Source: Flavobacterium sp.
Lineage (GTDB): Bacteria; Bacteroidota; Bacteroidia; Flavobacteriales; Flavobacteriaceae
Length of the DNA stretch: 64,000 bases
Reading direction: 5' to 3'
NCBI RefSeq assembly: GCF_017744675.1
Contig: NZ_JAGIAV010000004.1
Span: 108,554-172,553, forward strand
Shown here: one piece after another, positions 16,591-25,660 of the stretch
Layout of the letters: each line of letters starts with the position of its first letter
How positions within the stretch are numbered: position 1 is the first letter of the stretch
The notes under the pieces: model-generated
What the model saw: the letters and a program-made list of their open reading frames with translations, nothing else
What the model was told of the DNA's origin: nothing
Databases searched by the model: none
Made by a program: the position numbers and the translations under genes

Positions 16591-17442
16591 TTACAATGCT
16601 TTTACGGTTTCTACAAAAATACTTTTTTTATCAATAATTCCCAGATCAAATAATTGATTTTGAATTTTATTAAAAGATTTTTCTGTCAAATTTTTCTGCG
16701 ACCACTGAGTCAGTTTCAACCACTCTTTAATATCTTCTGCTTTCTGATTGAAAAGTTTAGATAATTTCTTGTCGATTTCTGGAATTTCTTTAAAATCAAC
16801 TGTTGTTTTGTTGATTATTCTAAGAATCGTCTCTACTGTTTTGGCATTCTTTTTTAAGAACTCATCGCGTCCTACAATGACAAATGAAGGCCAAGGAGTA
16901 GGGCAGTCGTCTATTCTTCTAAAAATGCCTTTGTCTACAAGAGGTTTGGTCATAAAACGTTCCCACATAAAATAATCGGCTTTTTTGTTGGTCAATGCAT
17001 CAACAGCTCCATCTATGGTGTTTACAATCTCAAATTCAAGATCATCCATTTCCCATCCTTGCTCGTTTGCATTGACATAAGCCATTAATTGTGATCCCGA
17101 ACCCAATCTAGAGATAGCGGCTTTTTTATTTTTAAGGTCTTTCAGTGTTTGAAAATCAGATTTAGCATCAACATGAATTCCCCAAATTAAGGGAGACTGC
17201 ACGTAAACCTGAACAATCTTGCTCGGATTTCCAGCTGAAATATCTTTTAAAATTCCTTCGGTCAAAATAACAGCCAAATCTGTTTCTCCATCACGAAGCA
17301 TTTGACACATTTTTCCCGTTCCTTCGGGTACATCGGTCCATTCTAAGCTGATGTTCTCTTCTTCAAATTCGCCATTTTCAATGCATAGATGCCATGGCAA
17401 ATTGAAGTGTTCCGGAACACCCGCAATTTTGACAGTTTTCAT
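16591..17442 (-). CDS. Periplasmic-binding-protein-fold protein without signal peptide
   Basis: 283 aa resembling NitT/TauT-type substrate-binding proteins (VKIAGVPEHFNLPWHLCIENGEFEEENISLEW, DLAVILTEGILKDISAG, KKAAISRLGSGSQLMAY, ALTNKKADYFMWERF). It begins directly with the first beta strand and has no signal peptide, and there are no permease or ATPase genes beside it. It may therefore be a cytoplasmic small-molecule binder or a thiamine-precursor-like enzyme homologue rather than a transporter part. It is upstream of the transglutaminase-like gene. Confidence 0.7.
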   Translation of the reverse strand: MKTVKIAGVPEHFNLPWHLCIENGEFEEENISLEWTDVPEGTGKMCQMLRDGETDLAVILTEGILKDISAGNPSKIVQVYVQSPLIWGIHVDAKSDFQTLKDLKNKKAAISRLGSGSQLMAYVNANEQGWEMDDLEFEIVNTIDGAVDALTNKKADYFMWERFMTKPLVDKGIFRRIDDCPTPWPSFVIVGRDEFLKKNAKTVETILRIINKTTVDFKEIPEIDKKLSKLFNQKAEDIKEWLKLTQWSQKNLTEKSFNKIQNQLFDLGIIDKKSIFVETVKAL

Positions 17443-17536
17443 TTATTTTAAGTTTAAGTTAAGTTGCTTGGTATGCGTATGCGTAATCCTATGGTTAAAT
17501 TTGGTTAGTTTACTTTTAAATTTTGATTTTTAATTC

Positions 17537-18013
17537 TTAATTTTTCAATAAATCAGCCCTGTGTTTTTCTGAAAGGCAAGGCTCTGCAAATTCAATAATG
17601 TCTTGAGATTCGTATTCGGTCAAAAGACTTCTCACCAAAGAATAATCTACATCTTTGGCTATTTCAGCTGCAAAAAAAGTTTCGTTTAACCCTTCAGATA
17701 AACAGTTAAGCGCTTTTAGCTTTTCGCGAATGATTTCTTTATCAAAACCTTTTTCTAAAATCGCAATCTGAACAATTGAATTTCCAGAATTCTGAATGGT
17801 TTTTCTATGCATAAAACGTTCTTCTGTTTCGTCGTATTCTGCATAAAAAATGTCATCTGTAGCAATTAAAGGCCCGAAAAACGGAATATTATCCAGTTTA
17901 AAAAGCCCTTTTTCGAGATCTATAATTTCTGCCCACATGGTTTCAGACACTACTTCGTCTAGATAATCGCTATAATATTTAAACAATATTTTCTTGTGCG
18001 TTTCCTGTTCCAT
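17537..18013 (-). CDS. DUF4265-like protein
   Basis: 158 aa, soluble. The pattern ETMWAEIIDLEKGLFKLDNIPFFGPLIATDDIFYAEYDETEERFMHRKTIQNSGNSIVQI fits DUF4265. Its ATG overlaps the stop of the upstream VOC gene by one base (TAATG), so translation is coupled. Function unknown. Confidence 0.65.
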   Translation of the reverse strand: MEQETHKKILFKYYSDYLDEVVSETMWAEIIDLEKGLFKLDNIPFFGPLIATDDIFYAEYDETEERFMHRKTIQNSGNSIVQIAILEKGFDKEIIREKLKALNCLSEGLNETFFAAEIAKDVDYSLVRSLLTEYESQDIIEFAEPCLSEKHRADLLKN

Positions 18014-18405
18014 TATTCAATTTCACTTATTACAGCTTTCAAAGGTGATATTACGATTCTATAGCCATCTGGATCCTGAATCATTTTTCCATTTTCATTC
18101 CAAAACGGATTCAGCGATGGTATAACTGTAATATTGTGCTGCGTTAATTTGTTTACTAATTTATCGTAATCTGCAATTGTTTTTGGGTATAAAACCATTA
18201 CGTCGTCTTCATCAAAAGTATGTTTGGCCGAAACTTCAGATTGAGTAAACTCAAAATGCCAGTCTAAGCCCGGTTTTCCGACAAAGACACCATCATAATT
18301 GTTATGATGTTCAAATCCGCCCAATCGTTCAAACCCGAGTACATCTACATAAAAATTCTCAATTTTCTCTAAATCGTTTGTATGTCGTGCAACTCGTAAA
18401 AACAT
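18013..18405 (-). CDS. VOC family protein
   Basis: 130 aa. ARHTNDLEKIENFYVDVLGFERLGGF is the first VOC half and MIQDPDGYRIVISP the DPDG signature of the second. It sits 4 bp after the DinB gene and overlaps the DUF4265 gene, making a three-gene unit. Substrate unknown. Confidence 0.85.
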   Translation of the reverse strand: MFLRVARHTNDLEKIENFYVDVLGFERLGGFEHHNNYDGVFVGKPGLDWHFEFTQSEVSAKHTFDEDDVMVLYPKTIADYDKLVNKLTQHNITVIPSLNPFWNENGKMIQDPDGYRIVISPLKAVISEIE

Positions 18406-18409
18406 ATTT

Positions 18410-18850
18410 TTATGATTTTATTTGATTAATATGATGTTCTAAATGATCAACATAATCTGTCATTAAAAACCTCAAATCAATTACAGATTCGTCACTTAAA
18501 ATAATTTTATAATCTAAAGCTTTTTCATCCACAGTTTTCATCACCCTAACAATCTGCCTGTTTATTGAAAGCCATAGCTGTGTTAGTTCTTGAATCTCTG
18601 TTTGCTGATATTGATTTAAATTTACCAAATCCATTTGATTATATGGCCGGTGGCGATATGGCTTTTCTGTATAATTAATTTCTGTAAAACGCACTAGATT
18701 ATGAATGGCAGAATCTATCAAATGCCCCAAAATCTCTTTTTTTGACCACTTTCCAGGATTTTTTGCTTCTAAAACTTCCTTCTTGATTGTCGGAATATAA
18801 TGTGCATTATCATTTAGCAACTGTTCAAATTTAAGAATAGCGTTTTGCAT
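18410..18850 (-). CDS. DinB family protein
   Basis: 146 aa four-helix-bundle protein. The three histidines expected of DinB/YfiT metal sites are visible in KKEILGHLIDSAIHN and DYVDHLEHHINQI. Relatives include thiol-dependent S-transferases. It is the first gene of the small unit with the VOC and DUF4265 genes and follows the nucleoside phosphorylase by 15 bp. Confidence 0.8.
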   Translation of the reverse strand: MQNAILKFEQLLNDNAHYIPTIKKEVLEAKNPGKWSKKEILGHLIDSAIHNLVRFTEINYTEKPYRHRPYNQMDLVNLNQYQQTEIQELTQLWLSINRQIVRVMKTVDEKALDYKIILSDESVIDLRFLMTDYVDHLEHHINQIKS

Positions 18851-18865
18851 AAAAATTATATCTCG

Positions 18866-19735
18866 TTAGTTTCCTGCTAATTTATTCAAAGTATAGGCAA
18901 TCAATTCATCAACAGCTTTATATGGATCTGCACTAAATGTTCCAGAAGCACGATTGGCGATAATCGCGTTAAGCGATAATGCGTTGTGTCCCAAAAGAGC
19001 AGAAAGTCCGTAGATTGCTGCTGTTTCCATTTCTAAATTAGTGATTTTAGTTTCATTAAAACTAAAATTATCCATTTTATTATTCAATTCTTCATCTTGA
19101 ATATTCAAACGCAAAACTCTTCCTTGAGGACCGTAAAATCCACCAGCAGTTGCCGTAATTCCTTTAAAAATTCGGTCAGACTCTATTAATTTCTCTAATT
19201 TTTCTGAGCACTGAGTTACATACGGTTTCCCTTTTCTAGGATCCCAATTAGTGTGTTTTACAAATGCATCTTCAATTTCGGCAATAGAAACATCGTCAAT
19301 TAAATAAGAGCGAAGCATATTGTCTAATCCTAAGCCAAATTTTGACATTACAAAGCTATCAACTGGAATATCTTCCTGCAAAGAGCCTGAAGTTCCTATT
19401 CTGATAATATTCAACGAAGTCAGTTTTTCTTTTGGCTGACGCGTTTCTAAATCAATATTAACTAAAGCGTCTAATTCGTTTAATACAATATCAATATTAT
19501 CAGGGCCAATTCCTGTAGAAACAACAGAAATTCTTTTGCCTTTGTAAATACCGGTTTGGGTTTTGAATTCTCTTTTTTGAGCAGAATACTCAATTGAATC
19601 GAAAAATTGGGTGATTTTTTCTACTCTGTTTTGGTCACCAACAAAAATAATGTCGTGTGCTATGTGTTCAGGACGAAGGTTTAAGTGGTAAACGCTTCCG
19701 TCTGGATTTAATATCAATTCTGAAGATTGTATCAT
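18866..19735 (-). CDS. Nucleoside phosphorylase (uridine phosphorylase-like)
   Basis: 289 aa PNP/UDP family member. VGDQNRVEKITQFFDS (phosphate-side loop), VVSTGIGPDNIDIVLNEL, IIRIGTSGSLQEDIPVDSFVMS and NLEMETAAIYGLSALLGH (substrate-binding E-M-E) are all canonical. It splits a nucleoside with phosphate in salvage. The base preference is uncertain; GTSGSL and NLEMETA favour uridine phosphorylase. Confidence 0.85.
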   Translation of the reverse strand: MIQSSELILNPDGSVYHLNLRPEHIAHDIIFVGDQNRVEKITQFFDSIEYSAQKREFKTQTGIYKGKRISVVSTGIGPDNIDIVLNELDALVNIDLETRQPKEKLTSLNIIRIGTSGSLQEDIPVDSFVMSKFGLGLDNMLRSYLIDDVSIAEIEDAFVKHTNWDPRKGKPYVTQCSEKLEKLIESDRIFKGITATAGGFYGPQGRVLRLNIQDEELNNKMDNFSFNETKITNLEMETAAIYGLSALLGHNALSLNAIIANRASGTFSADPYKAVDELIAYTLNKLAGN

Positions 19736-19756
19736 ATTTTTTTTAAGTTACTAAGG

Positions 19757-19862
19757 TTCAATTTATAAAATTCCAATATTTAAATTCCAAATTCCAAAAA
19801 ATCGAATTTAATTGAAGCTTTATATCTTTTTAGTTGACAAATTGGGATTTGGAATTTATATC
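19757..19862. repeat. AATTCCAAATTCCAA inverted repeat
   Basis: AAATTCCAAATTCCAAAAAATCG near 19783 is met about 60 bp later by the inverse TTGGGATTTGGAATTTATA. The same family recurs at 20243-20290, 28018-28045, 33140-33165 with 33217-33247, 47385-47410 and 60428-60460. It is a dispersed intergenic element of this genome. Confidence 0.6.
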
Positions 19863-19870
19863 ATTGAATT

Positions 19871-20203
19871 TTATCCACCTACACGTTTGGTTTTGAATCC
19901 TTTTTCTTTTAAGATTGTCATAATTTTATCTCGGTAATCGCCTTGAATTATAATCGAATCGTCTTTAAAAGTTCCTCCAACGCTTAATTTGGTTTTGATT
20001 TCCTTGGCTAAGATTTTAAAATCCTCGTCTGAGCCTTCATAACCTTCAATTATAGTGGTTGGTTTTCCTTTTCTTTTTTCGAATTTGCAAATCATAGGTT
20101 CCTTCTGAACATAAAGAACATGTTCCTGTTCTTCAACTTGTTCAGGTTCATTCGATTCCTCGTGATCTGGAAATAGATTCTTTAATTGATCTTTTAAGTC
20201 CAT
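19871..20203 (-). CDS. SUI1/eIF1-like translation initiation factor (YciH type)
   Basis: 110 aa. After an acidic N-terminus (DHEESNEPEQVEEQEH) the SUI1 fold runs over the second half: RKGKPTTIIEGYEGSDEDFKILAKEIKTKLSVGGTFKDDSIIIQGDYRDKIMTILKEKGF, with the conserved G-G-T and IQGD elements. Bacterial SUI1 proteins bind the small ribosomal subunit; their role is minor and not well defined. Flanked on both sides by AATTCCAA repeats, so monocistronic. Confidence 0.88.
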   Translation of the reverse strand: MDLKDQLKNLFPDHEESNEPEQVEEQEHVLYVQKEPMICKFEKRKGKPTTIIEGYEGSDEDFKILAKEIKTKLSVGGTFKDDSIIIQGDYRDKIMTILKEKGFKTKRVGG

Positions 20204-20309
20204 AAAACTATTTTAAATTCTAAATATAGTGAGTTTTTAAAAATTAAATTCCAAATCCCAAAAAAATAGTTTTGGAATTTGGAATTTTAAATATTGAAGA
20301 GTAGAAAGG

Positions 20310-21260
20310 TTATTTTTTAATTAAACCTAGCTCTACTAAACGTTCGTATAAGAATTCACCAGCAGTAATATCTTCGTATTTCTTTGGGTTTTCTTCATCA
20401 ATGCAATTTTCAAGGCAATCTAAGCGCATATCGCTTACAGGATGCATGAAAAATGGAATTGAATAGCGTGAAGTTCCCCACAATTCTCTTGGCGGATTTA
20501 CGACTTGGTGAATGGTAGATTTTAATTTATTGTTAGTGTGTCTTGAAAGCATATCACCAACATTAATTACTAATTCGTCATCTTCAGCAATAGCATCAAT
20601 CCAGTCGCCATTATGATTTTGAACTTGCAATCCTTTTCCTTGAGCTCCCATCAACAAAGTAATTAAGTTGATATCGCCATGAGCTGCAGCACGAATTGCA
20701 TTTTCTGGTTCAGAAGTAATAGGAGGGTAGTGGATTGGCCTTAAAATTGAGTTTCCTTCTTTTGCATAATTATCAAAATAAAACTCATCAAGACCTAAAT
20801 GCAAAGCCAAAGCTCTTAAAACATAAACACCTGTTTTTTCTAGTTTTTGATACGCTTCTTTACCCACTATATTAAAACGTGGCAATTCGGTAACTTCAAC
20901 ATTGTCTGGATATTCAGAAGCCCATCTTGAATCTTTGTCAACATATTGGCCAAAGTGCCAAAATTCTTTTAAATCTCCTTCTTTGCGTCCTTTAGCATGT
21001 TCTTTTCCAAAAGAAACATAACCTCTTTGTCCGCCAATTCCAGGAATTTCATATTTATGCTTAGTTTCTATTGGCAAGGCGAAAAAGTTTCTAATTTCAC
21101 CATAAAGTTCGTTTACCAACTGATCATCAAGGAAATGACCTTTTAAGGCAACGAAGCCAATGTTTTCAAATGCACTGCCGATTTCATTTACAAATTTTTG
21201 TTTACGTTTCGGGTCGTCCGAAAGGAAATCACGTAAGTCTACACTAGGAATGTTTTGCAT
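20310..21260 (-). CDS. 2-oxoglutarate/Fe(II) oxygenase, isopenicillin N synthase family
   Basis: 316 aa. The iron ligands are readable as HGDINLITLL (HxD) and HQVVNPP (distal His), with RYSIPFFMHP giving the RxS motif that binds the co-substrate carboxylate. N-terminal VDLRDFLSDDPKRKQKFVNEIGSAFENIGFVALKGH is typical of this family. Length agrees with the family. Widely conserved in Bacteroidota, with no known substrate; antibiotic synthesis should not be inferred from the family name. Confidence 0.88.
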   Translation of the reverse strand: MQNIPSVDLRDFLSDDPKRKQKFVNEIGSAFENIGFVALKGHFLDDQLVNELYGEIRNFFALPIETKHKYEIPGIGGQRGYVSFGKEHAKGRKEGDLKEFWHFGQYVDKDSRWASEYPDNVEVTELPRFNIVGKEAYQKLEKTGVYVLRALALHLGLDEFYFDNYAKEGNSILRPIHYPPITSEPENAIRAAAHGDINLITLLMGAQGKGLQVQNHNGDWIDAIAEDDELVINVGDMLSRHTNNKLKSTIHQVVNPPRELWGTSRYSIPFFMHPVSDMRLDCLENCIDEENPKKYEDITAGEFLYERLVELGLIKK

Positions 21261-21450
21261 ACTTTACATTTTTTATTTTAAAGAAGAAAGGTGTCATAAG
21301 CACCTTTCGCTAACAAAGGTAGATAAATATTTTAGAAAATAATCTTAAGTTCAGGCATTAAAAGCAGATTTCTATTTAAATTTTATTTCAGAATCCAATA
21401 AAATTAACGCAATTTGTTATATTTGAAACACTCTAAAAAACTAAAACTAC

Positions 21451-23427
21451 ATGATTTTTTATCGACAAAACCTTACAGATTCTCAATTATTGGATTTATA
21501 CAAAAAGATACTAAAACCAAGATTGATCGAGGAGAAGATGCTCATCTTAATTCGACAAGGAAAAGTTTCTAAATGGTTTTCTGGAATAGGGCAAGAAGCT
21601 ATTGCAGTTGGTGTTACGGCTGTTTTAGACCAATCTGAATACATACTTCCGATGCATCGAAATCTTGGTGTTTTTACAACCAGAGAAATTCCGCTTCATC
21701 GTTTGTTTTCTCAATGGCAAGGGAAAGCCAATGGTTTTACAAAAGGGCGTGACAGAAGTTTTCACTTTGGAACTCAGGAATACAATATAATAGGAATGAT
21801 TTCGCACTTGGGTCCGCAACTCGGAATTGCTGACGGAATTGCTTTGGCAAATAAACTTCAAGACAATAAAAAAATTACCGCTGTTTTTACAGGAGAAGGC
21901 GCTACAAGCGAAGGAGATTTTCATGAAGCTTTAAATATTGCGGCAGTCTGGAAATTGCCAGTTATGTTTATTATAGAAAATAATGGTTACGGACTTTCAA
22001 CGCCAACCAACGAACAATATGCTTGTGAAAACCTTGCAGATAAAGGAATTGGCTACGGAATTGAAAGCTTGATTATTGACGGAAATAATATTGTTGAAGT
22101 GTACAATAAATTGTCTCAGCTAAAAAAAGAAATGCAAGAAGATCCGCATCCTGTTTTATTGGAATTCAAAACTTTCAGAATGCGCGGGCATGAAGAGGCG
22201 AGCGGCACAAAATATGTTCCTCAAGATTTGATGGATCAATGGGAATTGAGAGATCCCGTTACAAACTTCAGAAAATATCTAACCGAAAACGGAATTCTAA
22301 CTGCTGAACTTGACGAACAATTCCACACCCAAATTAAACAAGAAATTGACAAAAATTGGGCGATTGCAAATGCAGAACCAGAGATTGAACCAAGTTATAG
22401 CCAAGAATTAGATGATGTTTACAAACCATTTCAATATGAGGAGTATACTCATAATTATGAATCTACAAATATCCGATTTATAGATGCTATCCGTAATAGT
22501 TTGGAGCAATCTATGTGGCGCCATAAAAACCTAGTTCTTATGGGGCAAGATATTGCCGAATATGGAGGAGCCTTTAAAATTACAGAAAACTTTGTTGATG
22601 CTTTTGGGAAAGAAAGAGTACGAAATACGCCAATTTGCGAAAGTGCTGTTATTTCAACCGGAATGGGATTATCTATAAATGGCTATAAAGCCATTGTAGA
22701 AATGCAATTTGCTGATTTTGTTTCTACTGGTTTTAATCCGATTGTAAATCTTTTGGCAAAATCGCATTACCGCTGGGGCGAAAAAGCCGATGTTGTGGTT
22801 AGAATGCCTTGCGGCGGAGGAACTCAAGCTGGACCGTTTCACTCACAGACAAACGAAGCTTGGTTTACTAAAACACCAGGTTTAAAAGTGGTTTATCCCG
22901 CATTTCCTTATGATGCCAAAGGACTTTTGAATACGGCGATTAATGATCCGAATCCTGTTTTATTCTTCGAACATAAATTATTGTACCGAAGTATTTATCA
23001 AGATGTTCCAACAGACTATTACACTATTCCTTTAGGAAAAGCTGCTTTGATTAAAGAAGGAAAATCGGTAACGATTATTGCTTTTGGAGCACCTGTTCAC
23101 TGGGCTTTAGAAACTTTAGCAAAACATCCAGAAATCGATGCCGATCTAATCGATTTAAGAACTTTACAACCTTTAGATACCGAAACAATTTTTGCCTCGG
23201 TTAAAAAAACAGGAAAAGCGATAATCTATCAAGAAGATACTTTATTCGGCGGAATCGCAAGTGATATTTCGGCTTTAATAATGGAAAACTGTTTCGAATA
23301 TTTGGATGCTCCCGTAAAACGTGTAGCAAGTTTAGATTTGCCAATTCCGTTTTCAAAAGCACTAGAAGATCAGTTTTTACCTAGAAACAGATTTGAGGAA
23401 GCTTTGCTTGAGTTGCTGAGATACTAA
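21451..23427 (+). CDS. Fused alpha/beta E1 subunit of a branched-chain 2-oxoacid dehydrogenase
   Basis: 658 aa. Residues 1-320 are E1 alpha with the thiamine-diphosphate site GEGATSEGDFHEALNIAAVWKLP...NNGYGLSTP. Residues ~340-658 are E1 beta (FIDAIRNSLEQSM, MGQDIAEYGGAFK, RMPCGGGTQAGPFHSQ, HKLLYRS, LIDLRTLQPLD). The E1 decarboxylates 2-oxo acids from Leu, Ile and Val and passes the acyl group to lipoyl-E2. The fusion is standard in flavobacteria. E2 and E3 are not adjacent. The product feeds branched-chain fatty acid synthesis, an inference from the group's lipids. Confidence 0.9.
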   Translation: MIFYRQNLTDSQLLDLYKKILKPRLIEEKMLILIRQGKVSKWFSGIGQEAIAVGVTAVLDQSEYILPMHRNLGVFTTREIPLHRLFSQWQGKANGFTKGRDRSFHFGTQEYNIIGMISHLGPQLGIADGIALANKLQDNKKITAVFTGEGATSEGDFHEALNIAAVWKLPVMFIIENNGYGLSTPTNEQYACENLADKGIGYGIESLIIDGNNIVEVYNKLSQLKKEMQEDPHPVLLEFKTFRMRGHEEASGTKYVPQDLMDQWELRDPVTNFRKYLTENGILTAELDEQFHTQIKQEIDKNWAIANAEPEIEPSYSQELDDVYKPFQYEEYTHNYESTNIRFIDAIRNSLEQSMWRHKNLVLMGQDIAEYGGAFKITENFVDAFGKERVRNTPICESAVISTGMGLSINGYKAIVEMQFADFVSTGFNPIVNLLAKSHYRWGEKADVVVRMPCGGGTQAGPFHSQTNEAWFTKTPGLKVVYPAFPYDAKGLLNTAINDPNPVLFFEHKLLYRSIYQDVPTDYYTIPLGKAALIKEGKSVTIIAFGAPVHWALETLAKHPEIDADLIDLRTLQPLDTETIFASVKKTGKAIIYQEDTLFGGIASDISALIMENCFEYLDAPVKRVASLDLPIPFSKALEDQFLPRNRFEEALLELLRY

Positions 23428-23500
23428 GTTTCTGAGATGCTGAGTTGCTAAGACGCTAAGGAAAAACTTAGAATCTTAGCAACTCAGAACCTTAGAAGCT
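23424..23500. repeat. Inverted repeat between convergent genes
   Basis: TGAGTTGCTAAG (23441-23452) is matched by CTTAGCAACTCA (23475-23486), and further copies of CTGAG/CTAAG units surround it. A long imperfect hairpin results. It may act as a terminator for both genes but has no clear T run. Confidence 0.6.
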
Positions 23501-24472
23501 TTAAATAACAACCACAAGTCTTTTCCCATCAGAAACTTCTGCGTTCCACATGTTTTCTATATCTGATAGACGAACGGTTTCAATATTTACTTTTAGTATA
23601 TTTTTTGAAGCCAAATGAAACATTTCAGGAAGTATTTCTAAAAATAATAGTTTTACTTCTTCTTTTGTCCAGCTTCCTAATCCTGAGCCTGATAATTGAA
23701 GATCTACACTTCTTAAAATCTGTGCAGATAACTGAATGGTATCGCCAGACATTGAACCTACAGAAACATATCGGGTTTTATGGGTAAAGTTTCCGTTGCC
23801 TTTTAAAATCGAAAGAATAAGTTCTGCTGAATGTCCCCATAAATAATCAATTACGATATCAATTGGAGTGGCTTTATGAATTTCTCTTAGCTGAGAAACA
23901 ATAGATTCGTCGTTTTGTTTTAGAGAAACAATTTCATCAGCTCCTAATGCTAAAAGGTTTTCAAGTGCTTTTTCATTTCTTCCCGTCACAATAATATTCT
24001 TTGCTCCGTAATATTTTGCAATTTGCACTGCGATCTGACCTGTAAAACCAGTCGCTCCATTAATCAAAACTGTTTCTCCTTGTTGTATTCCTGCTCTAAA
24101 ACGAAGTGCCATTGCCGAACCTGCAACCGCATTGGGCATTGCTGCGGCTGTTGCATCATCAATCCCATCTGGCAAAGCTACCATTCTGTTTTTCTCTACA
24201 ATTGCTTTTTCTGCAATTGTTCCAGAGATTCCGCGAGCGTAAACTCTTGTTCCGTTTTCTAAGACGCCAATTCCGTCACTTCCAACTATAAATCCGTTTT
24301 GATCCTCTTCCTCTGAAGAATAGTGTTTTCCACTTGCAATTCCTTTATCCAGATTTGTAATGGCTACTGCTTTTACCGAAACCAAAACTTCGTTTTCATT
24401 TGATACAACTGGTTCTTGGAAATCTGCATATTTTGGCGATTCGCCTTTTTTATAAACTACTGCTGCTTTCAT
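23501..24472 (-). CDS. Quinone oxidoreductase-type zinc-independent alcohol dehydrogenase
   Basis: 323 aa from ATG 24472. MDR-superfamily features: MKAAVVYKKGESPKYADFQEP, VGSDGIGVLENG, VLINGATGFTGQIAVQIAKYYGAKNIIVTGRNEKALENLLALGADEIV (NADPH-binding loop GATGFTG). The catalytic zinc Cys/His set is absent, as in QOR and enoyl reductases. A palindrome GATAACATTTGTTATC lies in its upstream region and a Crp/Fnr gene immediately beyond it, suggesting direct control by that regulator. Confidence 0.85.
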   Translation of the reverse strand: MKAAVVYKKGESPKYADFQEPVVSNENEVLVSVKAVAITNLDKGIASGKHYSSEEEDQNGFIVGSDGIGVLENGTRVYARGISGTIAEKAIVEKNRMVALPDGIDDATAAAMPNAVAGSAMALRFRAGIQQGETVLINGATGFTGQIAVQIAKYYGAKNIIVTGRNEKALENLLALGADEIVSLKQNDESIVSQLREIHKATPIDIVIDYLWGHSAELILSILKGNGNFTHKTRYVSVGSMSGDTIQLSAQILRSVDLQLSGSGLGSWTKEEVKLLFLEILPEMFHLASKNILKVNIETVRLSDIENMWNAEVSDGKRLVVVI

Positions 24473-24522
24473 AATTGTTTTATTTTTATGAAGCAAAATT
24501 AAAGAGTCGTTTACAGGCAGAC

Positions 24523-24538
24523 GATAACATTTGTTATC
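24523..24538. promoter_or_regulatory. Operator candidate GATAACATTTGTTATC
   Basis: Six-base arms GATAAC/GTTATC surround ATTT. It sits about 50 bp before the oxidoreductase start and just after the stop of the Crp/Fnr gene, a good position for that protein's binding site. Confidence 0.55.
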
Positions 24539-24594
24539 AAATTTTTCGTCAAACCATATAAGTTATATATGTTAATTTAAGTTTGGCTTATCCG

Positions 24595-25170
24595 CTATTT
24601 TTTACTTACTAGTTTACTTTTTAATCTGCTTAAATGTACAGTGGTTATCCCCAAATAAGAAGCAATATAATGTTGCGGAACACGCAATAAGATTTGAGGC
24701 CTTTCTTTAATTAAATTAGCATAACGCTGTAAAGGAGAATCTTTTATAAATGAAACAAAATATTTCATATAATCAAAAGTACGCTCAAAAAGCATATCAA
24801 TTAATCTATCTCTCAATTCTGGAACTTCTTTGATTTCTTCTAGAATTTTATCCAGATCATTTTTATGAATCCACCACAAAACTGAAGGCTCAATCGTTTC
24901 TATAGTTGTCGGACTCGGAAGTTTCTTCATAAAACTTTCGATAGAAGCAACGCTTTGATTTTCAAAAAAGAATTGCGTAGTGAGATCTTTTCCGTTATTG
25001 TTAAACCAAACTCGAATACAGCCTTTTTCTATGATATAAAGCTTTTTCGAAACTTCGCCTTCTTCTAAAAGCGTCATTTTAGCAGGAACTTCAATTTGAT
25101 TGAAATAACCAATGTATTCGTTCCATTTTTCATCGGTTAAAGGAATTTTATTTTTGAGTTGGTTGAACAT
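24595..25170 (-). CDS. Crp/Fnr family transcriptional regulator
   Basis: 191 aa. N-terminal cNMP-like barrel (VPAKMTLLEEGEVSKKLYIIEKGCIRVWFNNNGKDLTTQFFFENQSVASIESFM) and C-terminal helix-turn-helix (HYIASYLGITTVHLSRLKSKLV). It resembles the regulator at 5971 in architecture but differs in the recognition helix (TTVHLSR versus TQSSLSR). It is 8 bp downstream of an unknown gene and upstream of the oxidoreductase, and probably controls the latter. Confidence 0.85.
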   Translation of the reverse strand: MFNQLKNKIPLTDEKWNEYIGYFNQIEVPAKMTLLEEGEVSKKLYIIEKGCIRVWFNNNGKDLTTQFFFENQSVASIESFMKKLPSPTTIETIEPSVLWWIHKNDLDKILEEIKEVPELRDRLIDMLFERTFDYMKYFVSFIKDSPLQRYANLIKERPQILLRVPQHYIASYLGITTVHLSRLKSKLVSKK

Positions 25171-25178
25171 TTTCTATC

Positions 25179-25580
25179 TTAATTCGATTCCACTTCAAAC
25201 AATTGCACCTGATTTTTTAAACGATCAATCAACAAATTCATCATGCGTTTATTTAAATCGGAAGAATTCTTGATATAAGTTTCGTATTCCTCTACAGTAA
25301 AAAGCGCCATAACAATTCCTTTAAGAGAATTTCGGAATTTTATATCTTTTTGAATGGAATTTTCTATAGTTTGCAATTTCTTCTCAACTGAGTAGGAATA
25401 AAAATCAGGTTTGTTTTTGTTTACATAGTTAATAAAAACGGCTACAAACAAGTCGTTTTGGAGTTTTAAAATTGGTCTAATGGTTTGGTTTTGAAAGATC
25501 TCATCTGATGAAGATTGAGCACTTACGGTTCCTAAAGTTTCGCCTCTGAATTCTTTTAAAAAAGTGTCTCTATCTTCCAT
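25179..25580 (-). CDS. Conserved hypothetical protein, 133 aa
   Basis: I do not recognise a domain. The protein is helical and soluble, starting MEDRDTFLKEFRGETLGTVSAQSSSDEIFQNQTIRPILKLQ and ending in an amphipathic helix. It is the first gene of a unit with the Crp/Fnr gene (8-bp gap) and perhaps the oxidoreductase. Confidence 0.6.
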   Translation of the reverse strand: MEDRDTFLKEFRGETLGTVSAQSSSDEIFQNQTIRPILKLQNDLFVAVFINYVNKNKPDFYSYSVEKKLQTIENSIQKDIKFRNSLKGIVMALFTVEEYETYIKNSSDLNKRMMNLLIDRLKNQVQLFEVESN

Positions 25581-25660
25581 GGTATTTGTTTTAAGTTTTC
25601 TTTAAAGTTAACGAAATAATCGAACAGTAAAACTTATTTTTGTTTTTATAAAAATAAATT

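Noticed and set aside
20310..21260. Beta-lactam biosynthesis
   Set aside because: Isopenicillin N synthase family membership alone does not imply this; no ACV synthetase or related genes are present.
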